Origin: Massilia sp. H-1
Lineage (GTDB): Bacteria > Pseudomonadota > Gammaproteobacteria > Burkholderiales > Burkholderiaceae_D
DNA: 64,000 nucleotides
Assembly (NCBI GenBank): GCA_024703915.1
Contig: CP087969.1
Location: forward strand, 4,774,001-4,838,000
Direction of reading: 5' to 3'
Shown here: piece by piece, positions 8,855 through 19,290 of the stretch
How the letters are laid out: every line of letters begins with the position of its first letter
How positions within the stretch are numbered: the first letter of the stretch is position 1
Translations under genes and position numbers: made by a program
Notes under the pieces: generated by a model
The model's input: the letters and a program-made list of their open reading frames with translations, nothing else
The model's database searches: none
What the model was told of the DNA's origin: nothing

Positions 8855-9999
8855 CTATGTATTCAGTGTGAACTCCGTAAAGTTCGCCCCTTCATCATCC
8901 GCCTTATCGGCAACCGGATCCTTCTGCGCATTCGTGCTGTCCGGTCCATTGTTCAGCAGCCACAGCAAGTTGGTGGCCGAATCCGCATTGGCCAGCGCTT
9001 CTTCCTGCGTCACCAAACCGGACTTCACCAGGTTGAACAGCGCCGATTCAAACGATTGCGATCCAGGCGACAGGCTCTTTTCCATCGCTTCCTTGATCTG
9101 GCCGATCTCGCCTTTTCAATCAGGTCGGACACATAACGCGTGTTGACCATGATCTCCACCGCAGCCTGGCGCGTACCGCCAGCAGCCGAGCGCACCAGGC
9201 GCTGCGACACAATCGCTTTCACTGCCGACGACAAATCCTGCAGCAGTGCCGCACGGTTTTCGATCGGGTAGAAGCTGATGATCCGGTTCAGGGCGTTGTA
9301 CGAGTTATTCGCGTGCAGCGTTGCCAGCACCAGGTGGCCGGACTGCGCATACGCCAGCGCCGCCGCCATGGTTTCTTTGTCGCGAATCTCGCCGATCAGA
9401 ATGCAATCCGGCGCCTGGCGCATCGAGTTGCGCAGGGCGGTGTAGAAGTTGACGGTGTCGGCGCCGATTTCGCGCTGGTTCACGATCGACTTCTTGTTCT
9501 TGAACAGGTACTCGATCGGATCTTCCAGCGTCAGGATGTGACCGGCGCGCAGTTCATTGCGGTGGTCCAGCATCGATGCGATCGTGGTCGATTTACCCGA
9601 ACCGGTGGCGCCAACCAGCAGCAGCAGGCCGCGCTTTTCCATGATCAGGTCGGCCAGCACTGGCGGCAGGCCCAGGTCGCCCAGCGCCGGAATCACGGCA
9701 GGAACGAAACGGAATACGGCCGAGATCGTGCCGCGCTGACGGAAGGCCGACAGACGGAAACGACCCAGGTTAGGTACCGAAATACCCATATTGAGTTCGT
9801 TCTCGCGGCGCAGTTCCGCCATCTGCTCCTTGGTGGCGATTTCGCCGAGCAGGGCGTCGATGTTTTCCGGATCCAGCTTTTGCTGGTTAATCGGAATCAG
9901 ATTTCCGTTGATCTTGATCTGTACGGGTGAGTTGACCGCAAAGAACATATCCGACGCATTTTTTTCTTTCATCAGCTGGAACAAACGGTCCATTGCCAT
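8855..9999 (-). CDS. pilU: Type IV pilus retraction ATPase, PilU/PilT family
   Basis: Cytoplasmic secretion-type ATPase that powers pilus retraction. It begins MAMDRLFQLMKEKNASDMFF, then carries the Walker A loop GATGSGKST, the Asp box around HILTLEDPIEYLF, the Walker B region APDCILIGEIRDKETM and the His box SGHLVLATLHANNS. The length (about 380 residues) and the long acidic C-terminal tail (after SGLVTQEEALANADSATNLL) fit PilU better than the shorter PilT. One base missing from an A-run near 9113 (LIEK-GEIGQIKEAM) breaks the frame. It is encoded just downstream of dapD with 28 bases between, probably co-transcribed, and ends at a clear terminator. Confidence 0.88.
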
Positions 10000-10027
10000 G
10001 ATGGTCTCCTTATCGTCGATACTTGTA

Positions 10028-10858
10028 TTAAATGCCACGCAGCAGCTCGTTAATTCCCGTTTTGGCGCGGGTCTTTGCGTCCACGCGTTTAACGATGACT
10101 GCGCAATACAGGCTGTATTTTCCGTCGTCCGATGGCAGATTGCCCGACACAACGACCGATCCGGCCGGGATGCGGCCGTACGTGACTTCGCCAGTGGCGC
10201 GGTCATAGATCTTGGTCGATTGGCCGATGTACACGCCCATCGAGATAACCGAGTTTTCTTCGACAATAACACCTTCGACCACTTCGGAGCGAGCGCCAAT
10301 GAAGCAATTGTCTTCGATGATGGTCGGATTGGCCTGCATCGGCTCGAGCACGCCGCCAATGCCAACGCCGCCGGACAGGTGCACGTTTTTGCCGATCTGG
10401 GCGCAGGAACCGACCGTCGCCCAGGTGTCGACCATGGCGCCTTCATCGACATATGCGCCGATATTGACGTAAGAAGGCATCAGGACCACGTTTTTAGCGA
10501 TAAAGCTGCCGCGGCGGGCCACTGCTTAAGCGGTACCACGCGGAAGCCGCCGCGGGCAAAGTCGTCCGCCGTGTAGTTGGCGAATTTGGTCGGCACTTTG
10601 TCGTAGAACTGCATCGTGCCGTCCGAGGTCATCACACTGTTGTTTTCCAGTCGGAAACTTAACAGGACGGCTTTCTTGATCCACTGGTTGACCGTCCAGT
10701 CGGCGCCAATCTTCTGGGCAACGCGCATGCTGCCGTCATCGAGGCCGAACGATCACGTGGGCGACAGCCTCACGCAGCTCAGCGCTGCCGTTCGACGGGT
10801 TGATTTCGGCGCGCTGTTCCCAGGCGGTGTCGATGATGTTCTGGAGTTGTTGGGTCAT
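10028..10858 (-). CDS. dapD: Tetrahydrodipicolinate N-succinyltransferase DapD
   Basis: Transfers succinyl from succinyl-CoA to tetrahydrodipicolinate in lysine biosynthesis. It starts MTQQLQNIIDTAWEQRAEIN; the left-handed beta-helix part reads VVLMPSYVNIGAYVDEG, MVDTWATVGSCAQIGKNVHL and GGVGIGGVLEPMQANPTII, the usual DapD hexapeptide repeats. It ends GINELLRGI. Two indels: GCTTAAGC at 10524-10531 replaces GCCGGC where VVPPAVARRGSF is expected, and another lies near 10742 (AHVI-LDDGSM). The repaired length is normal (about 276). It lies between dapC and pilU on the same strand; a disrupted dapD would be expected to be lethal without another lysine/peptidoglycan route, which argues that the indels are artefacts. 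Confidence 0.95.
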
Positions 10859-10885
10859 GGTCGTGGTCGTGGGTGGGATGTTCGG

Positions 10886-12110
10886 TTATTTTTTTAATGA
10901 GGTGCAAAACTGGACAATGCGCTGCGCCGCCTCGACGCCTTCGTCGACTTCGGCAACCAGCGCCATGCGAATACGGTTCTGGCCCGGATTGATGCCATGC
11001 GCTTCACGCGCCAAATAGCTTCCAGGCAACACCGTTACATTATATTCGGCATACAGACGCCGTGCGAATTCTGTATCGGTCAGGCCGCTCTGGCGCACAT
11101 CGGCCCATAAATAGAAGCTTAAGCATCCGGCAATTCCACGTCCATCACCTTTTTGAGCATCGGGGTGACGAGCATGAACTTTTCGCGGTACTTGTTGCGG
11201 TTTTCCTGGACGTGGACTTCGTCGTTCCAGGCGGCGATCGAGGCGGCTTGCACCGGCGGCGACATCGCGCCGCCACAATACGTGCGATACAGCAGGAACT
11301 TTTTGATCACGGCCGGGTCGCCAGCGACGAAGCCGGAGCGCATGCCCGGCACGTTCGAGCGCTTGGACAGGCTCGAGAACACGATCAAATTGGCATACGG
11401 ATGCTCGCCGCCGCTGCGGCCGAGCTGGTGCGCCGCTTCCAGCGCGCCCAGCGGTGGGGGCGCTGCCGTGGTAGATCTCGGAATAGCATTCGTCGGCGGC
11501 GATCACGAAGCCGTGCAGGTCGGCCAGGGCGTACAGCTGTTTCCAGTCTTCCAGGCTGAGCGTGGCGCCGGTCGGGTTGCCCGGCGAGCACAAATACAGC
11601 AGCTGGACGCGCGGCCAGATGGCGGCTTAGCACGCTCCCGTAGTCGCAGGCGAAGTTACGGGCAGGTTCGGAATTGACGAAATACGGCTCGGCAGCCTAC
11701 CAAAAACGCCGCGCCTTCATAAATTTGGTAAAACGGGTTGGGCGACATGACCAGCGGCGCCGGTTTGGACGCGTCCACCACGCAGTGGGCGATCCCGAAC
11801 AGCGCTTCGCGCGAGCCATTCACGGGCAATACCTGGGTTGCCGGATTCAGCGCAGGAATCCCGTAACGCCGTTCCAGCCAGCCTAAGCAATCGCGGCGCG
11901 CAACGGATCGCTGCCGACCGTGGTCGGGTAATTGGCCAGCCCCTGCAGCGCATGCGACAGGGCTTTCTGAATAAATGCGGGAGTCGGGTGCTTCGGTTCG
12001 CCGATGCCCAGGCTGATCGGTGCGAATTCGGGATTCGGCGTCACCCCTGCAAACAGTTGGCGCAGCTTTTCAAACGGGTAGGGGTGCAGCTTGTCGAGAT
12101 GTGGATTCAC
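10886..12110 (-). CDS. dapC: Succinyldiaminopimelate transaminase DapC
   Basis: PLP-dependent class I aminotransferase acting between DapD and DapE. It starts MNPHLDKLHPYPFEKLRQLF and contains LGIGEPKHPTPAF, VNGSREALFA, LLYLCSPGNPTGATLSLEDW, FVIAADECYSEIY, FSSLSKRSNVPGMRSGFVAG (PLP lysine in SKRS) and VTVLPGSYLAREAHGINPGQ. At least five indels interrupt it; those at about 11117, 11626, 11694 and 11884 lie where GCCGGC is expected (for example LPDAGFYLWA, AIAGWLERRYG). It precedes dapD by 27 bases in the same operon. Confidence 0.92.
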
Positions 12111-12150
12111 GTCGGTACCAGGGTTATCGGGGACGAAACAGCGTCATTAT

Positions 12151-13182
12151 TATAGGCGGAATTGTGCGCCTTCGCGCCACGCCCCCGGATTGACCCCAGC
12201 CCACTCTTTAAAGGCATGCGTGAACGCGCTTTGCTCCTGGTAGCCGAGCAAAAACGAGATATCGACCAGCGACAGGCTTTCCTGCTTCAGATAATCGGTT
12301 GCCAGCGCAAACCGGGCCTGATCGAGCACTTGCTGGAAGCTGGCGCTTAGCCTCGTTGAGCTTGCGCTGCAGCGTGCGCGGCGACAGATTCAGTTCGTCC
12401 GCAATCGACGACAGCCGGACCCGGTCATGCGCCAGGTTCTTGATAATGGCCGCGTGCACCTGGGCCTGCAATGCCTTCATCGCTGCGGGTGCGTTCCTTG
12501 AGCAGGTTTTCGGCGTGCTGCTGCAGCACCGGATACAGGCTGGCATCGGCATTCGGCACCGGCCAGGCCAGCAACTGGGCATTGAAATGGGCCGCATTGA
12601 CCGGCTCTGCCAAATTCCGGCACCGCGCCAAAGATGCGGATATATTCGGATTCGTCGGCCTCCTGGGCATGCACAAATTGCATTTTTGGCGAAGGCAGTT
12701 CCATGCCCGCCAGCCAGGTCGAAAATACCCGGATCCCGGCAAACACGCTCTCGGCCAGATGCCGGTTCGCGCCAGGGTAATTGCTGTGCCACTGATACTG
12801 CGCGTCTTCGCCGTCGAGCTGCAGCGCCGAGCGCCCCAGATCATGGGCGAGTTGCTCATAACGCATGGTCTGCTGGAATACCTGGCCGAAATCGCGGCAG
12901 GACAGCAGGATCAAGCCATACACGCTGTAGGTGCCCAGTTTGACCCGTTCCCCCACATGCAGGCCGAAATGCGGATCGTCCGCCAGGCGCGCGCCGACGG
13001 CAAGCAGGTTCACATAATCGTTGGCCGACAGGGAATCGGGAATGGGCGAGAGCGAGTCCGGCGGCAGTTTGGCGGCCATGGCCAGATCGCGCGGGGCTCA
13101 CGCCGCGGGCCTCGGCTGCTTCGAGCAGCGGCTGCAAATAAGAGCCGGTGACGCGCCGCGCGTCAGGCTTCAGTGCTGGCAT
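12151..13182 (-). CDS. AraC-family transcriptional regulator (Arabinose_bd-type N-domain)
   Basis: About 338 residues. It starts MPALKPDARRVTGSYLQPLL; the long N-terminal ligand/dimerisation domain (DPHFGLHVGERVKLGTYSVY, MRYEQLAHDLGRSALQL) is of the type seen in OruR/ArgR-like AraC regulators. The C-terminal DNA-binding part reads VRLSSIADELNLSPRTLQRK, then FLLGYQEQSAFTHAFKEWAG, i.e. both helix-turn-helix units. Indels near 12350 (NEAG-ASFQQ, expected GCCGGC), 12485, 12608 and 13093 split it. It is encoded upstream of dapC on the same strand and divergent from the 13282 operon, which it may control; that is inference from position. Confidence 0.82.
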
Positions 13183-13281
13183 GTTTGAACAAAGAGGTTG
13201 TCATAAAAGCGCAATACGAAAGTAACGAGCGGCGTTACTCTGCCAGCAATGGAAACAGGTCAAGTATAACGGGAAAAACTG

Positions 13282-14878
13282 ATGAAACGGTGGAACGGAT
13301 GGGGCGACGACGCCATTGAATTTGCACTCGGCGACGACGCACTGGCATTTTTGCAGGAACGGCTAGGCCCCGGCGTGCCCACCGACGATGCCAGCCATGA
13401 CGCGGTCTGTGCCCAGCTCAAGCGTTCGCGCCTGCCGTGGCACCCGCTGGTCGACACCTCGGCGTCGGTGCGCATGGCCAATTCGCTCGGTCAGAGCCTG
13501 CCGGACTGGCTGCGCATGCGCCACGGCCGGATCGACACCGCGCCCGACGGCGTGGCCTTTCCCGAAAGCGCCGAACAGGTGCGCGAGCTGCTCGACTTTG
13601 CCGCCAACAGCGGCGCGGCCGTCATCCCTTGCGGCGGCGGCACCAGCGTTGCTTAAGCCACCTGACGGTACCCGACACCGATACGCCGGTCCTGACGATC
13701 AACATGGCGCGCATGCATGCGCTGCTCAACCTCGATGCCGAGGCGATGCTGGCGACCTTCCAGGCCGATGTGTTCGGCCCCGACCTGGAAGCGCAGCTGC
13801 GCGCACGGCTTCACGCTGGGCCACTTTCCACAATCGTTTGAATATTCAACGCTGGGCGGCTGGGTCGTCACGCGTTCATCGGGACAGCAATCGCTGCGTT
13901 ACGGACGCATCGAACAGCTGTTCGCAGGCGGCCGGGTCGAAACCCCGGCTTACCGCCTCGATTTGCCCACCTTCCCGGCGTCCGCCGCCGGTACCGATCT
14001 GCGCGAGATGGTGCTCGGGTCCGAGGGCCGCCTTGGCGTTCTGACCGAAGCGACCGTGCGCATCACGCCGCTGCTTAGGCGTTCGAAGCCTTCCACGCCG
14101 TCTTTTTCCCGGACTGGCAAAGCGCTTGCCTGGCCACGCGCCAGATCGCGCAGGCCAGACTGCCGCTGTCGATGCTGCGCCTGTCCAATCCGCTCGAAAC
14201 CACGACCATGCTGACCCTGGCTAGGCCACAAGCGCCTGATCGGCGCGCTCAGAAACCTACCTTGGCTGGCGCGGCTGCGGCGAAGGCAAGTGCATGCTGA
14301 TGATCGGCGTGAGCGGCGCCAAGGGGCCTGCGTCGAAGGCGTTGTCGGCCGCGCTGTCGCTCGCGCGGGCTGCGACGGCGTGCATGTGGGCCGCAAGATG
14401 GGCGACAAATGGAAGCAGAACCGCTTCCGCAATGTCTACCTGCGCAACACCGCATGGCAGCACGGCTACGCGATCGACACCGTCGAAACCGCGGTCGACT
14501 GGCCGGGCGTCACCCAAATGATGCACGCGGTCGAACAGGCCGCGACCGATGCTCTCGGCGCGCGGCGAGCGGGTGCACGTCTACACGCACCTGTCGCACA
14601 TGTATGCCCAGGGTGCGAGCGTGTACACGACCTTCGTCTACCGCTTGTCCGGCACGTATGAAGGCGATCTGTCGCGCTGGCGCGCGCTCAAGAGCGCGGT
14701 GTCGGAAGCGATCGTCGACAACGGCGGCACCATCAGCCATCAGCACGGCGTCGGCTCCGACCACGCGCCCTACCTGGAAGCGGAGAAGGGCGCGCTCGGC
14801 ATCGGCGCCATGCAGGCGCTGTTCCGCCACTTCGACCCGGAGAGCCGGATGAACCCCGGCAAATTGGTGTCCGCGTGA
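13282..14878 (+). CDS. FAD-linked oxidase, alkylglycerone-phosphate synthase-like
   Basis: Flavoprotein of the FAD-binding-4 (PCMH) family, about 530 residues. The FAD loop reads VIPCGGGTSVAGHL (about residues 113-126, after repair at 13651-13658); then FTLGHFPQSFEYSTLGGWVV and DLREMVLGSEGRLGVLTEAT, characteristic of alkyldihydroxyacetonephosphate synthase-like members. The C-terminus TISHQHGVGSDHAPYLEAEK also fits that group. Members form ether-lipid precursors in some organisms, but bacterial paralogues include oxidases of other hydroxyacids, so the reaction is not certain. Indels at 13651, near 13810, 14073, 14221, 14255, 14385 and 14555. The stop overlaps the next start (GTGA). Confidence 0.8.
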
Positions 14879-16463
14879 GCGGCCCGTGGCAGAACGGCTG
14901 GCGCGCTTCGCTGCTGCGCCCCCTGGCCGCGCGCGAGTGGGATCTCCTGATCATCGGCGGCGGCATCACCGGCGCCAAGGCATCCTGCTGGAAGCGGCGC
15001 GGCGCGGGCTCAAGGCCTTGCTGGTCGAGCAGCGCGACTTTGCGTGGGGCACGTCCAGCCGTTCGTCCAAGCTGGTGCACGGCGGCCTGCGCTACCTGGA
15101 AGGAAGGGCAGTTCGGCCTCACGCGTGAATCGGTCCACGAACGCAATGCGCTGATGCGCGAAGCGGGCGGGCTGGTCTCGCCGCAGAGCTTTGCCTTCGG
15201 CGACTACACCGGCGGTAAACCCGGCCGCAAACTGTTCCTGCTCGGGCTGGCGATCTACGATCTCATGTCCGGCAAGCGCGAACGCCACTACGTCAACAGC
15301 GCCGACTATCTGATGATGGCACCCAACGTCGGGCGCGAGGATCTGCAAGGCGGCATGTGCTATACCGACGCCAAGACCGACGACGCACGCCTGGTGCTGC
15401 GCGTGCTGCAGGAGGCGCAGTCCTACGGCGGCGTGGCAGTCAACTACATGGCGGCGCAGTCGCTGCTGCGTTCCGGCGCCACCGTGATCGGCGCGCGCCT
15501 GATCGATGCCGGCGACGGCAGCGCCCATGAAGTCCGCGCGCGATGGTCGTCAACGCGACCGGCGCCTGGGCCGACAAGCTGCGCGGCGAAACCGGCGTCA
15601 AGGCCAAGATTCGTCCGCTGCGCGGCAGTCACCTGGTATTTCCTGCGTGGCGCCTGCCGCTCTCGCAAGCGGTGAGCCTGATGCATCCGCACGATGGCTA
15701 AGCCCCGTATTTGCCTATCCATGGGAAGGCGTGACGCTGGTCGGCACGACCGACGTCGACCACGGCGCCAATCTGACCAGCGAAGCGTCCATCACGCGCG
15801 CCGAACTCGATTACCTGATGGTCGCGCTGCACCGTGCCTTCCCCGGCGCGCTGCTCAAGGACAGCGACGTGCTGGCCACGTATGCAGGCGTGCGTCCGGT
15901 GATCGACAGCGGCAAGGCCGATCCGTCCAAGGAAGGGCGCGAGCACGCCGTGTGGATCGACGACGGCCTGATGACAGTCACCGGCGGCAAGCTGACCACC
16001 TTCCGCGTGATCGCGCTCGACGCGCTCAAGCGCGCCATGCCGCTGCTGGCGCCGTGGCACAACGCGCTCGAACCGCGGCCGATCTTTCAGCGCCGCGAGT
16101 GGCCGGGCATTCGCTTGCGCGGCACGCAGCGCGAGCGCATCGAAGGCCGTTACGGCGCCGCCACCGGCGCGCTGATCGCCGCGGCCCAGCCGGGCGAACT
16201 GGAACTGATCCCGGGCACGCAGACCTTCTGGGCCGAGCTGCGCTGGGCCGCGCGCTCGGAGGCGGTGCTGCATCTGGAAGACCTGATGCTGCGCCGGACC
16301 CGCCTTGGCCTGCAGCTGCGCTGCGGCAGGCGAGGTGCGGGCCGCGCTGCCGCGCATCCGCGCGATCTGCCAGTCCGAACTCGGATGGAGCGATGAGCGA
16401 TGGGCCGAATCCCAGGCCGCTTATCTGGCATTATGGAAGTCAAATTACAGCCTGCCCACATGA
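14875..16463 (+). CDS. GlpD-like glycerol-3-phosphate dehydrogenase/oxidase
   Basis: FAD-dependent enzyme oxidising glycerol-3-phosphate to dihydroxyacetone phosphate at the membrane. It shows the Rossmann loop LLIIGGGITGAGILLEAARR (after repair), then GTSSRSSKLVHGGLRYL, LVGTTDVDH and the C-terminal VTGGKLTTFR, all typical of GlpD/GlpA. GTG start overlaps the upstream stop; the ATGA at 16460 overlaps the kinase start, so the three genes are coupled. Indels near 14977 (GCCAAGGC for GCCGGC), 15105, 15533, 15696 and 16323. It probably supplies or consumes DHAP for the preceding flavoenzyme. An intact GCCGGC survives at 15508-15513. Confidence 0.88.
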
Positions 16464-18024
16464 ACGACAAGACCATCCTCGCCATCGACAATGGCACCCA
16501 GAGTGTGCGGGCGATCCTGTTCGACTTGAACGGCAATATCGTCGCCAAGTCGCAGGTGCACTTGCAGCCGTATTTCTCGGCGCAGCCGGGTTGGGCCGAG
16601 CATTGCGCCGACGGCTACTGGGATGCGGTGTGCCAGGCCTGCCAGGGATTGTGGCAGCAGCCGGGCGCCGACAAGGCGAGCGTGCAGGGCGTGGCCGTCA
16701 CCACCCAGCGCGGCACGCTGGTCAGCCTGGACAAGGATGGCAAGCCGCTGCGCCCGGCCATCACCTGGCTGGACCAGCGCCGCACCGACATCGTGCCGCC
16801 GATCGCCAAATGGTGGGACTTCGCGTTCTGCCTCGCGCGGGTCAAGGGCACGGTCGACTTTTTCGGGGCGAGGCGGAGGTCAACTGGATCAAGGCGCATC
16901 AGCCGGAGATCTGGGCCAAGACCGACAAATTCCTGCTGCTGTCCGGCTTCTTGAATTACAGGCTCAGTGGCCGCTTTGCCGATTCGACCGGCTCGCAGGT
17001 CGCGTATCTGCCGTTCGACTACAAGCGTCAGCAATGGGCGCACAAGGGCGACTGGAAGTGGCAGGCGCTGGCCGTCAAGCTCGAAACACTGTCCGAACTG
17101 GTGGCGCCGGGTACGCGCATCGGTGCGATCACGGCCGCCGCGGCTGCGGCCAGCGGCATCCCCGAGGGCACGCCCTTGCTCGCCGCCGCAGCCGACAAAG
17201 CCTGCGAGGTGATTGGCGCCGGGTGCGAGGCGCCGCATATCGGCTGCCTCAGTTACGGCACCACCGCGACCGTCAACACCACCACCACCAAGTACGTGGA
17301 GGTCACGCCTTTCATCCCGCCGTATCCGGCCGCGATTCCGAATGCGTACAGCACGGAGGTGCAGATCTTCCGCGGCTACTGGATGGTCAACTGGTTCAAG
17401 GAGCAGTTCGGGCACCTGGAAAAGGCGCGTGCGCTGGAAGAGGATATCGCGCCCGAAAAGCTGTTCGATGAACTGGTCGATGCGGTGTAGAAGCCGGGTC
17501 GATGGGTCTGATGCTGCAGCCCTACTGGACGCCGGGGATCAAGGTGCCGGGGCCGGAAGCGAAGGGCGCGATCATCGGCTTTGGCGATGTGCACACCCGG
17601 GCGCACGTGTACCGCGCGATTCTCGAAGGGCTGGCCTATGCGCTGCGCGAAGGGAAAGAGCGGATCGAAAAGCGCAGCGGCGTGGCGATCACGGAACTGC
17701 GCGTGTCCGGCGGCGGATCGCAAAGCGACGCGGCGATGCAGCTGACGGCCGACATTTTCGGGCTGCCGACGGCCAGGCCGCATATCTACGAGACGTCCGG
17801 GCTTGGTGCGGCGATCGATGCGGCGGTGGGACTGGGCTTGTACCCGGACTTCCAGCACCGCGATCAAGGCGATGACCAGGGTAGGGCGCGTGTTCCAGCC
17901 GATTCCCGCGAATCAGAAGATGTACGAGCGCCTGTACCATCGCGTGTACCGGAAGATGTATGCGCGGCTGCAGCCGATGTATGCGGAGATTGCGGATATT
18001 ACGGGATATCCGAAGCAGCTCTAG
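16460..18024 (+). CDS. FGGY-family carbohydrate kinase
   Basis: Sugar/polyol kinase of the glycerol kinase-xylulokinase superfamily, about 520 residues. Family marks: N-terminal TILAIDNGTQSVRAILFDL, AITWLDQRRTD, the second-domain phosphate loop CLSYGTTATVNT, and near the C-terminus LRVSGGGSQSDAAMQLTADI followed by GLGAAIDAAVGLGLYP. The substrate cannot be read from the sequence; together with the GlpD-like enzyme glycerol or a glycerol-like polyol is a reasonable guess. Indels near 16867, 17490 (VDAV-PAGSMG, GCCGGC expected) and 17862. It ends just before a large dyad repeat that may stop transcription. Confidence 0.85.
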
Positions 18025-18040
18025 TGAATGATCCACAACC

Positions 18041-18135
18041 GTCGCCCTCGCGCAGGCGGGGCCCATAGCACCTTACCGAATTCGGCGAAGTGCTATGGGG
18101 CTGGCGCATGCGCCAGCACCTGCGCGAGGGCGATG
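18041..18135. repeat. Large dyad-symmetric intergenic repeat
   Basis: CGCCCTCGCGCAGG (18043-18056) pairs with CCTGCGCGAGGGCG (18119-18132); CATAGCAC (18064-18071) pairs with GTGCTATG (18090-18097). Nested inside is the perfect palindrome CTGGCGCATGCGCCAG (18101-18116). Half of it matches the repeat at 4211-4249. It could act as a terminator-like mRNA end or a REP-type element. Confidence 0.65.
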
Positions 18136-18266
18136 TCATTTCCGCTTAGAAATATCCGGGAACTTATTGACCAATTTCCGTTCTACCGGTGATAAATCGA
18201 GAGAATGTTTGCGAAATGACACGCTATCCTATATTAGTCACCCCATAGCAGCGAAGGAGAATCGCC

Positions 18267-19280
18267 ATGGCACTGGTCATCAACGGCGCCAGCAAGCGCA
18301 TTGGTATCACCTTATCCGGCGGCGGATTCCGGGCCGCGGCCTTCCACCTTGGCGTGTTTCGCAAACTGCGAACCTACAACCTGCTCGACAAGCTCGACCT
18401 GATCTCCTGCGTCAGCGGCGGCAGCATCATGCGCGCCTTCCTCGCGCTCCACTGGAAAAATCCGGACGTGCTCGACATGCTCGACGACTACCTCGCCACG
18501 CGCTCGATCGCCGTGGCCTCGGTGCTGGCTAGGCGCGCTTGATCCCTTCCATTCCCGGCTCGACAAACTGGCTTAAGCACCTACGACCGCGACCTGTTCA
18601 ACGGTAAAACGCTGGGCGACCTGGTAGAATGGCCCGCGCCTGTACCTGAACTCGACCAACCTCGCCAGCGGCAACATGTTCTTCTTTGTGACGGGCGGCG
18701 GCAAACCGCCCGAAATGGGCGACTACGAACTTGGCATCGTCGATGCCGCCAACTTCTCGATCGCGCGCGGTCGCCGCATCGTCCGCCTTCCCGCCCGTGT
18801 TCCCGCCGCTGCGGCTCGATGCGCAAGAGTACGCCCCCGCCAGCAAGTGCGACTACGTCACCCTCAGCGACGGCGGCATCTACGACAACCTTGGCATCAA
18901 CCCGGCGCTGCGGACCCGCAACGCGCTCGACTACGTCATCGTCAGCGACGGCGGCAAGCCGTACCAGATCAAGATGGAGCCGACCGAATCGGGCGCCATC
19001 GTCCTCAAGGAAGGCCTGGACATCATGATGGAGCAGATCCGCGGCCTCGAATTCGACCGGATTCAGCACCGCCACATGGCCGAACGTTGGTCCGCGTCCT
19101 TTGTGGTTCTCCATCGACAGCGTGATCGGCCAGGAGCAGGACGGCGACGCCGAATTCGCGTCCAGTATCGGCACCAACCTCAAGGCGCTGAGCGCGGCCG
19201 AACGCTGTGTGCTCAGCCGCCACGGTGCGGCCCTGGTGGCCTCGCGCCTGCAAACCTACGCACCTGAACTGTGCACGTAA
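18267..19280 (+). CDS. Patatin-like phospholipase
   Basis: About 335 residues. It starts MALVINGASKRIGITLSGGG: the oxyanion glycine loop SGGGFRAAAFHLGVFRKL, then ISCVSGGSIMRAFLAL with the candidate nucleophile serine in VSGGS, and the dyad aspartate in VTLSDGGIYDNLGIN. No signal peptide, so a cytoplasmic lipid acyl hydrolase is predicted. The ATG at 18267 has a strong GAAGGAG site. Indels at about 18533 and 18571 are expected GCCGGC positions (VLAG-ALDPF, KLAG-TYDRD); others lie near 18635, 18770 and 19100. The metallopeptidase gene follows 10 bases on, so these act together in one operon. Confidence 0.85.
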
Positions 19281-19290
19281 GGGGGCCGCC

